17,015 nt of DNA from Campylobacteraceae bacterium (GTDB taxonomy: Bacteria > Campylobacterota > Campylobacteria > Campylobacterales > Sulfurovaceae). The translations under genes and the position numbers were made by a program. Shown here in pieces: positions 1 to 6,031 of the stretch (position 1 is its first letter; every line of letters begins with the position of its first letter). The stretch spans positions 1-17,015 of the forward strand of contig JALVXO010000032.1 in the NCBI GenBank assembly GCA_027022775.1, read 5' to 3'. The notes beneath the pieces are model-generated. The model was given only the letters and a program-made list of their open reading frames with translations, was not told where the DNA came from and made no database searches.

Positions 1-527
1 AAAAAGATAAAGTTACACACAAAAGCTTGCCCGAAATTGAGCACAAATCGCTTAACCAAAAAGAGCAGGAAGCGCGCGCAAAAGTTTACGAAGCACTGAA
101 AAAAGGTGTTGAGGTTTACGAAAAGACATTTGCTTTCAATACCCTGATTGCTGCCTGTATGGAGGCGCTAAATTCTCTTGATAAGCAAAATAATGCAGAG
201 GTTTGGAGCGAGGGAATTTACATAATTTTGCACCTTTTAGAACCAATTGTTCCGCATATTGCTTATGAGATGAGCCAAGAGTTATTTAATCTTAAGAATT
301 TAGAGGGTAAAATAGAGCTTAAAGAAGAGGTTTTTGTTAAATCAACCGTAACTTATGCAGTAACTATAAGCGGGAAAAAAAGAGCCGAAATTGCTGTAGA
401 TGCAAATTTAAGCAAAGATGAAATTATAGCCGCTGCAAAAGAGGCGGTTGCTAAATGGCTTGAGGGCAAAGAGATAAAAAAAGAGATTTTTGTGCCAAAT
501 AAGCTGGTAAATTTTGTAGCAATTTAG
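1..527 (+). CDS. leuS: Leucyl-tRNA synthetase, C-terminal part (5' end outside window)
   Basis: Charges tRNA-Leu with leucine in the cytoplasm. The reading frame is open from base 3 (K-D-K-V-T-H-K-S-L-P) to the TAG at 525-527, so the TTG at 27 is an internal codon and the gene continues upstream of the window. About 174 residues are visible. The first ~100 form the helical class I anticodon-binding domain (LLEPIVPHIAYEM is the typical segment near its end). The rest is the small C-terminal domain, with VTYAVTISGKKRAEIAV followed by the usual ending K-x-I-F-V-P-N-K-L-V-N-F-V. The catalytic HIGH and KMSKS motifs and the editing domain lie outside. It is followed after 8 bases by the lipoprotein gene, whose ribosome site (GGGGGAG) starts at the last base of the leuS stop; leuS-lptE-folC is a recurring order in this phylum. 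Confidence 0.95.
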   Translation, partial: KDKVTHKSLPEIEHKSLNQKEQEARAKVYEALKKGVEVYEKTFAFNTLIAACMEALNSLDKQNNAEVWSEGIYIILHLLEPIVPHIAYEMSQELFNLKNLEGKIELKEEVFVKSTVTYAVTISGKKRAEIAVDANLSKDEIIAAAKEAVAKWLEGKEIKKEIFVPNKLVNFVAI

Positions 528-535
528 GGGGAGTT

Positions 536-1333
536 ATGAGATTTCTGCTTGCATTTTTGTTTAGTTTGGTGTTAATTGGATGCGGCGGCTATGAGCCTAC
601 GGTAAAATACTCTAAATCGATTTTTAAAGAGCCTGTTTTAGTGCATGTAAAAATAGACCCTGAAGACCCTGATACCGGCGAGTATCTGCAGGATGAAATT
701 ACAAAAATGGCAACAAACAGGCTGAATTTGAGCACTACAAAAGATGTTAACAAAGCTAAAAACTATATTATAGTAAATGTTTACACTATTAACACTACAC
801 CTACAAATAAAGATGACAAAGGTAATGTAATCAGATACAGTATAAATGCAGCAATTAAATTTGCAACGCAAGATAAATACGGCTTTTGGAGCAAGAATAT
901 AGTTTCTAGCGAATATGTGCCGGTTAAAGCAACATCTTCAATCAGCGAATCTGCAAAAGAGAAAGCGGCAAAAGTTGCGATTAAAAAAGCGCTTGATGAG
1001 TATGTTTACGCGGTAATTCAGCGCGGGCAAAAAATGGCAAAAGAACATCCAGAGGAAGATAGCCAAAACAATCAACAGCAAAACGGCAGCAGCACAGATG
1101 CTCAAAACAATCAAAGCAGCTATACGGATACAGAGAGCAGCTCTTTAGAGCAGGGAAGCAGCGGTTTATCTTTATCTGAGGGTACAGATACTTCAAACAG
1201 CGATATTTCGGATACCGATAGTCAAAATTCTGATGTAATAAATATTAAAGTTGTAGATACCCAAGAAGAGCCTATGAAACTTGTAATGCCGGATAGTTAT
1301 GATAGCACCCCTAGCGAAGTTTCTGGATACTAA
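536..1333 (+). CDS. lptE: LptE-like LPS-assembly lipoprotein with low-complexity tail
   Basis: Probable outer-membrane lipoprotein that plugs the LptD barrel and helps place lipopolysaccharide on the cell surface. The N-terminus is a lipoprotein signal peptide: M-R-F, a hydrophobic stretch, then the lipobox L-I-G-C with Cys16 as the lipidation site. After it comes GGYEPTVKYSKSIF and a ~150-residue folded domain resembling the Campylobacter LptE family found next to leuS and folC. Residues ~168-265 are a Ser/Asn/Gln/Asp-rich tail that looks disordered and is not expected in the family, whose members are usually about 170 residues. The ATG is 2 bases after a GGGGGAG ribosome site. The last 35 bases overlap the start of folC. 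Assignment rests on gene order, the lipobox and overall resemblance; sequence conservation in this family is low. Confidence 0.75.
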   Translation: MRFLLAFLFSLVLIGCGGYEPTVKYSKSIFKEPVLVHVKIDPEDPDTGEYLQDEITKMATNRLNLSTTKDVNKAKNYIIVNVYTINTTPTNKDDKGNVIRYSINAAIKFATQDKYGFWSKNIVSSEYVPVKATSSISESAKEKAAKVAIKKALDEYVYAVIQRGQKMAKEHPEEDSQNNQQQNGSSTDAQNNQSSYTDTESSSLEQGSSGLSLSEGTDTSNSDISDTDSQNSDVINIKVVDTQEEPMKLVMPDSYDSTPSEVSGY

Positions 1334-2456
1334 ACCGATTTACTATAAAGAGTTTGACCCGACTCGCATAGTTAAAGCTTACGAATTAATAAAGCAAAAA
1401 ATCAAACACCCAAAGCGGGTGCAGATAATTGGCACAAACGGCAAAGGAAGCACCGGGCGCACAATTGCGCACCTTGCAAGCAAAAGCGGTTTGAGGGTGG
1501 GGCATTTTAGTTCGCCGCACATTTTGGATTTTAAAGAGCGCTTTTGGATTAACGGCAAAAATGCAAGCGAAGAGGCTTTGGAAAAGGCGCACAAAAGGGT
1601 TTGGAATCTTTTGGGCAGCGAAGTTGCAGAGTCGTTAAGCTATTTTGAATATCAGACTCTTTTGGCTTTTGTGCTTTTTGAAAATTTGGATTTGCAGGTA
1701 ATCGAAGCCGGGCTTGGCGGAGTGTATGACGCAACAAGCGTTGCAAATTATGAGCTAACAGTTGTTACGCCTATTGGCTTTGACCATAGCGACTTTTTAG
1801 GAGATAGCCTAGAAGAGATAGCAGCAGCTAAACTAAAAGCGATAGCCAAAAAAGCGCTTATTGCAAAACAGGAAGATACAGTTTATAAAGTTGCTGAAAA
1901 AATTGCTAGAGAAAAAGGGAGCAAGCTTTACTTTTACGAAAAAACAGAGTGCAAAAATAGGGCACAGATTGAAGCAATAGCAAAAGAGAAAGGCTTTGCG
2001 CGCTATTTAACCGAAAATATAATAAATGCCGCTATAGCGCTTGATATTTTGGGAATAAATTATAATATCGAAGATTTAAAAAGCCTCGAACTCTTTGGCA
2101 GGTTTTACAAAATAATGCCAAATGTAATAATAGATGTAGGGCACAACCCCTTGGCTGCAAAAGCTATTGTCGGCGCGCTAAAGAGTAAAGTAACCCTGAT
2201 TTTTAACATATTAGGCGACAAAGATTTAACCCAAACCCTGCAGATTTTAAAACCGAAAATCAAAGAGGTAGAGATAATAAAAATCGACACCCAAAGAGCA
2301 GCAGATTTAGAAAAAATAGAAAAGCTGCTAAAGAGCCTGGGGCTTAAACATAGCTATTTTAACGGAGAGATTAGAAAAGATAAAGAGTATCTGGTCTTTG
2401 GCTCATTTTATGCTGTTGAGGCGTTTTTGAAATTAATGGAGAAGGTAAAAGGGTAA
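1299..2456 (+). CDS. folC: Bifunctional folylpolyglutamate / dihydrofolate synthase
   Basis: Adds glutamate to folates (and, in bacteria, usually also makes dihydrofolate from dihydropteroate) in the cytoplasm, using ATP. The Mur-ligase-type P-loop is GTNGKGST at residues 45-52. It is followed by the SSPH motif (71-74), GLGG-x-x-DAT (138-146), the metal-site region F-DHSDFLG (161-168) and Lys178 in I-A-A-A-K, the position of the carbamylated lysine. The C-terminal domain has FGRF and the D-x-GHNP motif. The length of 385 residues is slightly shorter than the E. coli enzyme, as is usual in this phylum. The ATG at 1299 gives the N-terminus M-x-x-x-L-x-KFLDTKP, which fits related proteins, so the 35-base overlap with lptE is likely real and implies translational coupling. 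It is the last gene of the leuS operon. Confidence 0.92.
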   Translation: MIAPLAKFLDTKPIYYKEFDPTRIVKAYELIKQKIKHPKRVQIIGTNGKGSTGRTIAHLASKSGLRVGHFSSPHILDFKERFWINGKNASEEALEKAHKRVWNLLGSEVAESLSYFEYQTLLAFVLFENLDLQVIEAGLGGVYDATSVANYELTVVTPIGFDHSDFLGDSLEEIAAAKLKAIAKKALIAKQEDTVYKVAEKIAREKGSKLYFYEKTECKNRAQIEAIAKEKGFARYLTENIINAAIALDILGINYNIEDLKSLELFGRFYKIMPNVIIDVGHNPLAAKAIVGALKSKVTLIFNILGDKDLTQTLQILKPKIKEVEIIKIDTQRAADLEKIEKLLKSLGLKHSYFNGEIRKDKEYLVFGSFYAVEAFLKLMEKVKG

Positions 2457-2489
2457 AGAGCATTTTTTATTAATGCCTGCAAAGGAGTA

Positions 2490-2507
2490 ATAAAACGCTT
2501 GTTTTAT
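2490..2507 (+). terminator. AT-rich hairpin after folC, possible weak terminator
   Basis: ATAAAAC (2490-2496), loop GCTT, GTTTTAT (2501-2507): a perfect 7-bp stem starting 34 bases after the folC stop. There is only one G-C pair and no clear run of T after it, so termination is plausible but weak. An alternative is that it is part of the structured region that follows. Confidence 0.35.
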
Positions 2508-2513
2508 GTGAAT

Positions 2514-2591
2514 TAGACGCTGGCTTCCAGCAGTAAGTTCCTGTTAAAATCAAATATAAATATATTTCCAAAAATGTACCGGCTGCGTCTA
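2514..2591. other. Nested inverted repeats, possible structured RNA
   Basis: The outer arms TAGACGC (2514-2520) and GCGTCTA (2585-2591) are perfect complements. Between them lie GCTGG-CTT-CCAGC (2519-2531) and AAATATA-AA-TATATTT (2552-2567). With the outer stem trimmed to 5 bp, the first hairpin could stack on it and the three stems could form a three-way junction. The promoter of the next gene lies downstream, so this is not the leader of ppiA. It could be a 3' UTR structure, a small RNA, a decayed repeat, or chance. Confidence 0.3.
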
Positions 2592-2649
2592 TTTATTACA
2601 ATATAGTTTTGGCTAATACAGAGTTTGGGTTTAATCAAAACAGATATCT

Positions 2650-2678
2650 TTGTGTAACAATAAAATTTGTGCTATAAT
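2650..2678 (+). promoter_or_regulatory. Sigma-70 promoter for ppiA-cmoB
   Basis: Perfect extended -10 TGCTATAAT (TATAAT at 2673-2678), with TTGTGT at 2650-2655 as a possible -35 seventeen bases upstream. The predicted transcript starts near 2685 and has a short leader carrying AAGGAG (2694-2699) five bases before the ATG at 2705. Confidence 0.7.
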
Positions 2679-2704
2679 TCTTCTCAAATTGTCAAGGAGA
2701 TTTT

Positions 2705-3223
2705 ATGAAAAAGATTATTTTTGCAGCTTTAATGCTAATAAGCCTGCTTAATGCAAATGTGGTTTTAGAGACAAATTACGGCAAAATCGAGCTAAAGCTA
2801 TTCCCAAAAGCTGCCCCTTTAGCTGTTGAGAATTTTACAAAGCTTGTACAAAAGGGTTATTATAACGGCACTATTTTTCACAGGGTAATTAAAGGGTTTA
2901 TGATTCAAGGGGGCGACCCTACAGGCACAGGAATGGGCGGAACTTCTATTTGGGGTAAAGAGTTTAAAAATGAGTATGCTCCGAATTTAGTTTTTGACAA
3001 ACCATATCTTTTGGCTATGGCAAACAGAGGTCCAAACACAAACGGCAGCCAGTTTTTTATTACGGTTGCAAAAACCCCATGGCTAAACGGCGGATATACG
3101 ATTTTTGGCAAAGTTGTAAAGGGCAAAGATGTAGTAGATGCAATCAGCAAAGTTCCAACAAGCAAACCCGGAGACAGACCGCTTAAAAAGGTTGTAATTA
3201 AAAAAGCATATATTGTTAAGTAA
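2705..3223 (+). CDS. ppiA: Cyclophilin-type peptidyl-prolyl cis-trans isomerase, secreted
   Basis: Catalyses cis-trans isomerisation of X-Pro bonds, probably as a periplasmic folding helper. Residues 1-17 (M-K-K-I-I-F then hydrophobic, ending L-L-N-A) form a Sec signal peptide with likely cleavage after Ala17. The single cyclophilin domain covers the rest. FHRVIKGFMIQGGDPTGTG (58-76) holds the catalytic Arg60 and Gln68. NTNGSQFFIT (111-120) and TPWLNGGYTIFG, with the conserved Trp, complete the active-site face. Length is 172 residues, standard for a one-domain bacterial enzyme. The start follows AAGGAG by five bases. The stop overlaps the next ATG (TAATG), so cmoB is translationally coupled although the two functions are unrelated. 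The symbol ppiA is by analogy with the periplasmic E. coli enzyme. Confidence 0.9.
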   Translation: MKKIIFAALMLISLLNANVVLETNYGKIELKLFPKAAPLAVENFTKLVQKGYYNGTIFHRVIKGFMIQGGDPTGTGMGGTSIWGKEFKNEYAPNLVFDKPYLLAMANRGPNTNGSQFFITVAKTPWLNGGYTIFGKVVKGKDVVDAISKVPTSKPGDRPLKKVVIKKAYIVK

Positions 3224-4125
3224 TGGATTTAAATCAAATAAGAGCCCAACGGGCAAAATGGCTTGGCTGGAAAAATATAGCCCCCATAAACGAGGCTTTA
3301 CAAACTCTGCCGGAGCCGCAGGTTAAAGCTGTTGACCTTGGCGATGCGATTGAGGTTAAGCTCGAGCCTGCTTATCAAGCAGAGCAGGGCGCTAAAATCG
3401 AAGCAATTGCTAAAATGATGCTTCCGTGGCGCAAAGGTCCTTTTAAAATAGGCAATCTTTTTATAGACAGCGAGTGGCAAAGTTTTATAAAATATAAAAT
3501 TATCGAACCCCATTTTGATTTAAAAGATAAAATAGTCGGCGATATTGGGTGCAATAACGGCTACTATATGTTTAAAATGCTAAAACAGCAGCCTAAAAAG
3601 CTGGTCGGTTTTGACCCTTCGGCGCTTTTTTATATGCAGTTTGAATTTATAAACAGGTTTGTAAAAAGCGATATTAAATATGAACTTTTGGGGGTAGAAC
3701 ATGTCCAATATTATGAGCATAAATTCGATACGCTTTTCTGCCTTGGGGTGCTCTATCACCGAAGCGACCCGATAGGCTCTTTAAAATCTCTTTATAAAGC
3801 CCTAAACAGAGGCGGAGAGCTGATACTTGACACTTTTATGATTGACGGCGAAGAAGATATCTGCTTAACTCCAAAAGAGCGCTACTCTAAAATTCCAAAT
3901 ATCTACTTTATACCCACAATAAACGCGCTTAAAAACTGGTGCTTTAGAGCCGGCTTTAAAGATGTTGAGGTGCTTGCAGTTAAAAAAACCGACCTTAATG
4001 AACAGCGCAAGACTGAATGGATAGAGTCTCAAAGCTTAAATGACTTTTTAAACCCCAACAACCCAAACCTGACCGTAGAAGGCTACCCTGCACCAAAAAG
4101 GGTTTATATTAAGGCTTTTAAATAG
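3223..4125 (+). CDS. cmoB: tRNA U34 carboxymethyltransferase CmoB
   Basis: Transfers a carboxymethyl group from carboxy-SAM to 5-hydroxyuridine at the wobble position, giving 5-oxyacetyluridine (cmo5U) in several tRNAs. Residues 1-60 form the family N-terminal segment beginning R-A-Q-R-A-K-W. LPWRKGPF (67-74) and the block I-D-S-E-W-Q-S-F-I-K-Y are typical of CmoB. The Rossmann SAM site is GDIGCNNGYYM (106-116). LGVLYHRSDPIGSL and the R-T-E-W-like segment near residue 265 also match. At 300 residues it is near the usual 300-325. The carboxy-SAM synthase CmoA, which it needs, is not in this window. It starts inside the ppiA stop codon (TAATG). Confidence 0.93.
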   Translation: MDLNQIRAQRAKWLGWKNIAPINEALQTLPEPQVKAVDLGDAIEVKLEPAYQAEQGAKIEAIAKMMLPWRKGPFKIGNLFIDSEWQSFIKYKIIEPHFDLKDKIVGDIGCNNGYYMFKMLKQQPKKLVGFDPSALFYMQFEFINRFVKSDIKYELLGVEHVQYYEHKFDTLFCLGVLYHRSDPIGSLKSLYKALNRGGELILDTFMIDGEEDICLTPKERYSKIPNIYFIPTINALKNWCFRAGFKDVEVLAVKKTDLNEQRKTEWIESQSLNDFLNPNNPNLTVEGYPAPKRVYIKAFK

Positions 4126-4148
4126 TTAAATCCAAATTTTGGATTTAA
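4126..4148. terminator. Bidirectional hairpin between cmoB and asparaginase-like gene
   Basis: TTAAATCCAAA (4126-4136), one central T, then TTTGGATTTAA (4138-4148): a perfect 11-bp inverted repeat starting at the base after the cmoB stop. The TAA of the convergent minus-strand gene (4145-4147) lies in the other arm. AT-rich flanks on both sides suit a shared terminator. Confidence 0.65.
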
Positions 4149-4633
4149 ATCTGGACAAATTTTCCCGCTTTTTTATCTTTTGCTATTTTTTCAAAACTGC
4201 CGGCATTGCCATTCATAGAGATGTAAATTCCATTTTTTGCATTTTTTATATAACCTAACGCCATTGCGAGGTTGGCGGTAGCTTCTATCGGGTCTATGCT
4301 AAAAGGGACCATTGCGCCGCAAAACACTATGCATTTATCTGTAATATGTTTAGCTAGATATTTGGCGCTTAAATCCATTGTGTCTGTACCGTGAATAATA
4401 ACTATCTTTTTATAATATGTGTTACGAATATACTCACAAAGCTCTTCTCTCTCTTTATCTGTAAAATCCAAGGAGTCTTTATTGATAATGGCATCGTAAC
4501 TGTATTGGCTCATCCATCTCTCTTGCACTGTTTTTACTGCACTGTTTTGGATATCTATATCTAAATTTCCGGTTTTTGGGTTGTAAACTTTATTAAATGT
4601 TCCGCCTGTGGATAGAATTAACACATCATTCAT
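4145..4633 (-). CDS. Half-length asparaginase-like protein
   Basis: Resembles only the N-terminal domain of L-asparaginase I/II. STGGTFNK (8-15) carries Thr12, which aligns with the nucleophile, and HGTDTMD (81-87) carries the Thr-Asp pair (83-84) of the second catalytic motif. FCGAMVPFSIDPIEATANL is the usual segment after it. The protein ends at residue 162, whereas true asparaginases run about 330 and use a residue from the C-terminal domain of a partner subunit. The reading frame is intact and ends in a terminator, and short proteins of this type are known in related bacteria, so this looks like a stable short form rather than a broken gene. The ATG at 4633 follows AAAGG (minus strand of 4640-4644) by six bases. 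Enzymatic activity and substrate are uncertain. Confidence 0.75.
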   Translation of the reverse strand: MNDVLILSTGGTFNKVYNPKTGNLDIDIQNSAVKTVQERWMSQYSYDAIINKDSLDFTDKEREELCEYIRNTYYKKIVIIHGTDTMDLSAKYLAKHITDKCIVFCGAMVPFSIDPIEATANLAMALGYIKNAKNGIYISMNGNAGSFEKIAKDKKAGKFVQI

Positions 4634-4669
4634 AAAAAACCTTTGTAATATTTATATACTTAAATATTT

Positions 4670-4687
4670 ATTTATGTTAAAATAACG
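4670..4687 (+). promoter_or_regulatory. Extended -10 promoter for fabI
   Basis: ATTTATGTTAAAATAACG contains TGTTAAAAT, an extended -10 (TAAAAT at 4678-4683), 28 bases before the fabI ATG. The same 18 bases recur on the minus strand at 10668-10685 upstream of mtnN. The upstream stretch is very T/A-rich, as in Campylobacterota promoters that lack a fixed -35. Confidence 0.6.
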
Positions 4688-4711
4688 TAAAATTTTTTAA
4701 AGGTTACTGTA

Positions 4712-5533
4712 ATGTTAATGAAAGGCAAAAAAGGTGTTGTTTTAGGAATTGCAAATAAACGCTCTATCGCTTACGGCATTGCAAAAGCGTGCAGAGAGCA
4801 AGGTGCCGAGATGGCAATTACATATTTAAATGATAAATTCCAAAAAAAGCTTGCTCCTATTGCTCAAGAGCTTGGATGTGAAGAGAGGCTCTACCCGTGC
4901 GATGTAACTAAAGCGGAAGAGATAGCGGCGCTAAAAGAGTCTTTAGAGAAAGATTTTGGCAAAATAGATTTTATTGTCCACTCTATTGCATTTGCTCCAA
5001 AAGAGGGATTAAGCGGCAGATTTGTAAATATTTCAAAAGATGCTTTTAATATCGCTATGGATATTTCTGTGTACTCTCTTATAGAGGTGGTTCAAAAGCT
5101 TAAGCCTATTTTGAGCAATAACTCTTCTGTATTGACTTTAAGCTATTATGGCGGGGTTAAGTATATTCCTAATTACAATCTTATGGGTGTTGCAAAAGCT
5201 GCTTTAGAGATGAGTGTGCGCTATCTTGCTGAAGATTTAGGAAAAGAGGGTATAAGGGTAAATGCAATCAGCGCGGGCCCTATTAAAACATTGGCAGCGG
5301 CAGGAATAGGCGATTTTAGCTTTATGTTAAAATGGAATGCAGCGCACTCTCCGCTTAAGAAAAATGTTACAATACAAGAGGTTGGAAACAGCGGAATGTA
5401 TTTATTAAGCGATTTAAGCAGCGCAGTTACCGGTGAAATCCATTATGTTGATAATGGCTTTAATATTATGGGGATGCCTGCTGTTGAATTTGACGAAAAC
5501 GGAAAACCCACAATTGCCTGGAATGGAGAGTAG
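4712..5533 (+). CDS. fabI: Enoyl-[acyl-carrier-protein] reductase (NADH) FabI
   Basis: Reduces trans-2-enoyl-ACP in the last step of each fatty-acid elongation round; the triclosan target class. It is a short-chain dehydrogenase fold with the FabI cofactor segment GVVLGIANKRSIAYGIA (8-24), in place of the usual G-x-x-x-G-x-G. S-I-A-F-A (91-95) lies near the substrate pocket, and the active site is Tyr145 and Tyr155-x6-Lys162 (YNLMGVAK). ISAGPIKTLAA (186-196) is the typical loop that closes over the inhibitor. Length is 273 residues, as usual. The first ATG (4712) is chosen because AAAGG (4699-4703) is 8 bases away, against 14 for the second ATG at 4718. It stands alone, followed by a repeat-filled gap. 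Confidence 0.95.
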   Translation: MLMKGKKGVVLGIANKRSIAYGIAKACREQGAEMAITYLNDKFQKKLAPIAQELGCEERLYPCDVTKAEEIAALKESLEKDFGKIDFIVHSIAFAPKEGLSGRFVNISKDAFNIAMDISVYSLIEVVQKLKPILSNNSSVLTLSYYGGVKYIPNYNLMGVAKAALEMSVRYLAEDLGKEGIRVNAISAGPIKTLAAAGIGDFSFMLKWNAAHSPLKKNVTIQEVGNSGMYLLSDLSSAVTGEIHYVDNGFNIMGMPAVEFDENGKPTIAWNGE

Positions 5534-5550
5534 GTATTAATTGAGAATTT

Positions 5551-5585
5551 AGGGTTGAGGGTTGAACACTAAGGGTTGAGGAATG
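5551..5585 (+). repeat. Heptanucleotide-periodic purine-rich arm
   Basis: Five 7-base units: AGGGTTG, AGGGTTG, AACACTA, AGGGTTG, AGGAATG. It is the left partner of the pyrimidine arm at 5760-5794, and its composition and period match the two elements at 13363-13446 and 13508-13581. Confidence 0.75.
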
Positions 5586-5614
5586 CCGTCATTTCACGAA
5601 AGCTGGAATCCAGG
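5586..5614. repeat. Palindromic element of the GTCATTCC..GGAATCCAG type
   Basis: CCGTCATTTC, ACGAA, AGCTGGAATCCAGG. This closely follows the widespread intergenic consensus GTCATTCCCGCGAAAGCGGGAATCCAG, with the C/G-rich stem decayed (CTGG-AAT-CCAG is also an inverted repeat). From general knowledge such elements recur hundreds of times in many proteobacterial genomes. Only one copy is in this window, so repetition in this genome is inferred. Confidence 0.5.
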
Positions 5615-5652
5615 GTTATTGGTTGACTGGTTACTAGTTATTGGTATATTGG
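5614..5652 (+). repeat. Degenerate TTATTGG/TTACTGG quasi-tandem repeat
   Basis: The pieces read TTATTGG, TTGACTGG, TTACTAG, TTATTGG, TATATTGG, with a period of 7 to 8 bases. It immediately follows the palindromic element and is a further decayed short-period repeat in the same gap. Confidence 0.45.
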
Positions 5653-5666
5653 AGAAATTCCTCTCG

Positions 5667-5688
5667 TCCCAAAGCTCCAGCTTTGGGA
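5667..5688. repeat. Strong hairpin, TCCCAAAGC-TCCA-GCTTTGGGA
   Basis: A perfect 9-bp stem with a TCCA loop. It resembles the widely scattered intergenic repeat of the form CGTTCCCAAGCTCCAGCTTGGGAA..GC, here with CG before and TGC after. No T-run follows, so a repeat element is a better reading than an intrinsic terminator, though it may still stop or stabilise fabI transcripts. Confidence 0.6.
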
Positions 5689-5759
5689 TGCATACTCTAA
5701 TCATAATAAACCGAAATATAAGCTTCCATCAAGAATGATGAAAACTAGATGAAAATCCA

Positions 5760-5794
5760 CCCCTTCCCCCTTCAACCTTCGCCCTTCTTCCTTA
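5760..5794 (+). repeat. Heptanucleotide-periodic pyrimidine-rich arm
   Basis: Five 7-base units: CCCCTTC, CCCCTTC, AACCTTC, GCCCTTC, TTCCTTA. They are roughly complementary to the purine arm at 5551-5585, so the two arms enclose the palindromic elements between them. Confidence 0.75.
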
Positions 5795-5824
5795 AATATA
5801 AATTACTTTTAAGTTATTTTTAGT

Positions 5825-5863
5825 TAGTATTGCAAACATTTTTAGGGTTGGCTCTTTGCCCTA
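5825..5863 (+). promoter_or_regulatory. Likely rpmH-rnpA promoter and leader hairpin
   Basis: TAGTAT (5825-5830) is preceded by a run of T-rich stretches at about 10-base intervals, the Campylobacter/Helicobacter promoter style. The predicted leader of about 60 bases holds TAGGG (5843-5847) and CCCTA (5859-5863), a small stem. The -10 is weak, so the position is uncertain. Confidence 0.4.
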
Positions 5864-5896
5864 TTAATATCAAAGTATATCATTAAGGGACAGTCT

Positions 5897-6031
5897 ATGA
5901 AAAGAACATATCAACCACACAATACGCCTCGCAAAAGAACTCACGGCTTTAGAGCGAGAATGAAAACAAAAAACGGCAGAAAAGTAATCAATGCAAGACG
6001 CCGCAAAGGTAGAAAAAGATTAGCCGTATAA
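5897..6031 (+). CDS. rpmH: Ribosomal protein bL34
   Basis: Small very basic protein of the large ribosomal subunit, too short to show in many gene scans. The 44 residues begin M-K-R-T-Y-Q-P-H and continue with R-K-R-T-H-G-F-R-A-R-M-K-T-K-N-G-R; the ending A-R-R-R-K-G-R-K-R-L-A-V is diagnostic. The ribosome site AAGGGA (5885-5890) is six bases before the ATG. It is followed directly by rnpA, the usual order in bacteria; the TAA stop (6029-6031) overlaps the probable non-standard rnpA start. Confidence 0.97.
   Translation: MKRTYQPHNTPRKRTHGFRARMKTKNGRKVINARRRKGRKRLAV

Larger units (their letters stand above)
5534..5896. other. Gene-free stretch filled with stacked repeats
   Basis: No reading frame or RNA gene is visible here. 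In order it holds a heptamer-periodic purine-rich arm (5551-5585), a GTCATTTC..GAATCCAG palindromic element (5586-5614), a GGTTA-type quasi-repeat (5614-5652), a strong 9-bp hairpin (5667-5688), unremarkable AT-rich sequence, a heptamer-periodic pyrimidine arm (5760-5794), and the rpmH promoter and leader. The fabI transcript probably ends at one of the hairpins. Confidence 0.7.

Noticed and set aside
5534..5896. Origin of replication near rpmH
   Set aside because: rpmH lies near oriC in some bacteria, but I see no cluster of DnaA boxes; the only TTATCCAC-like site noticed is inside queE.
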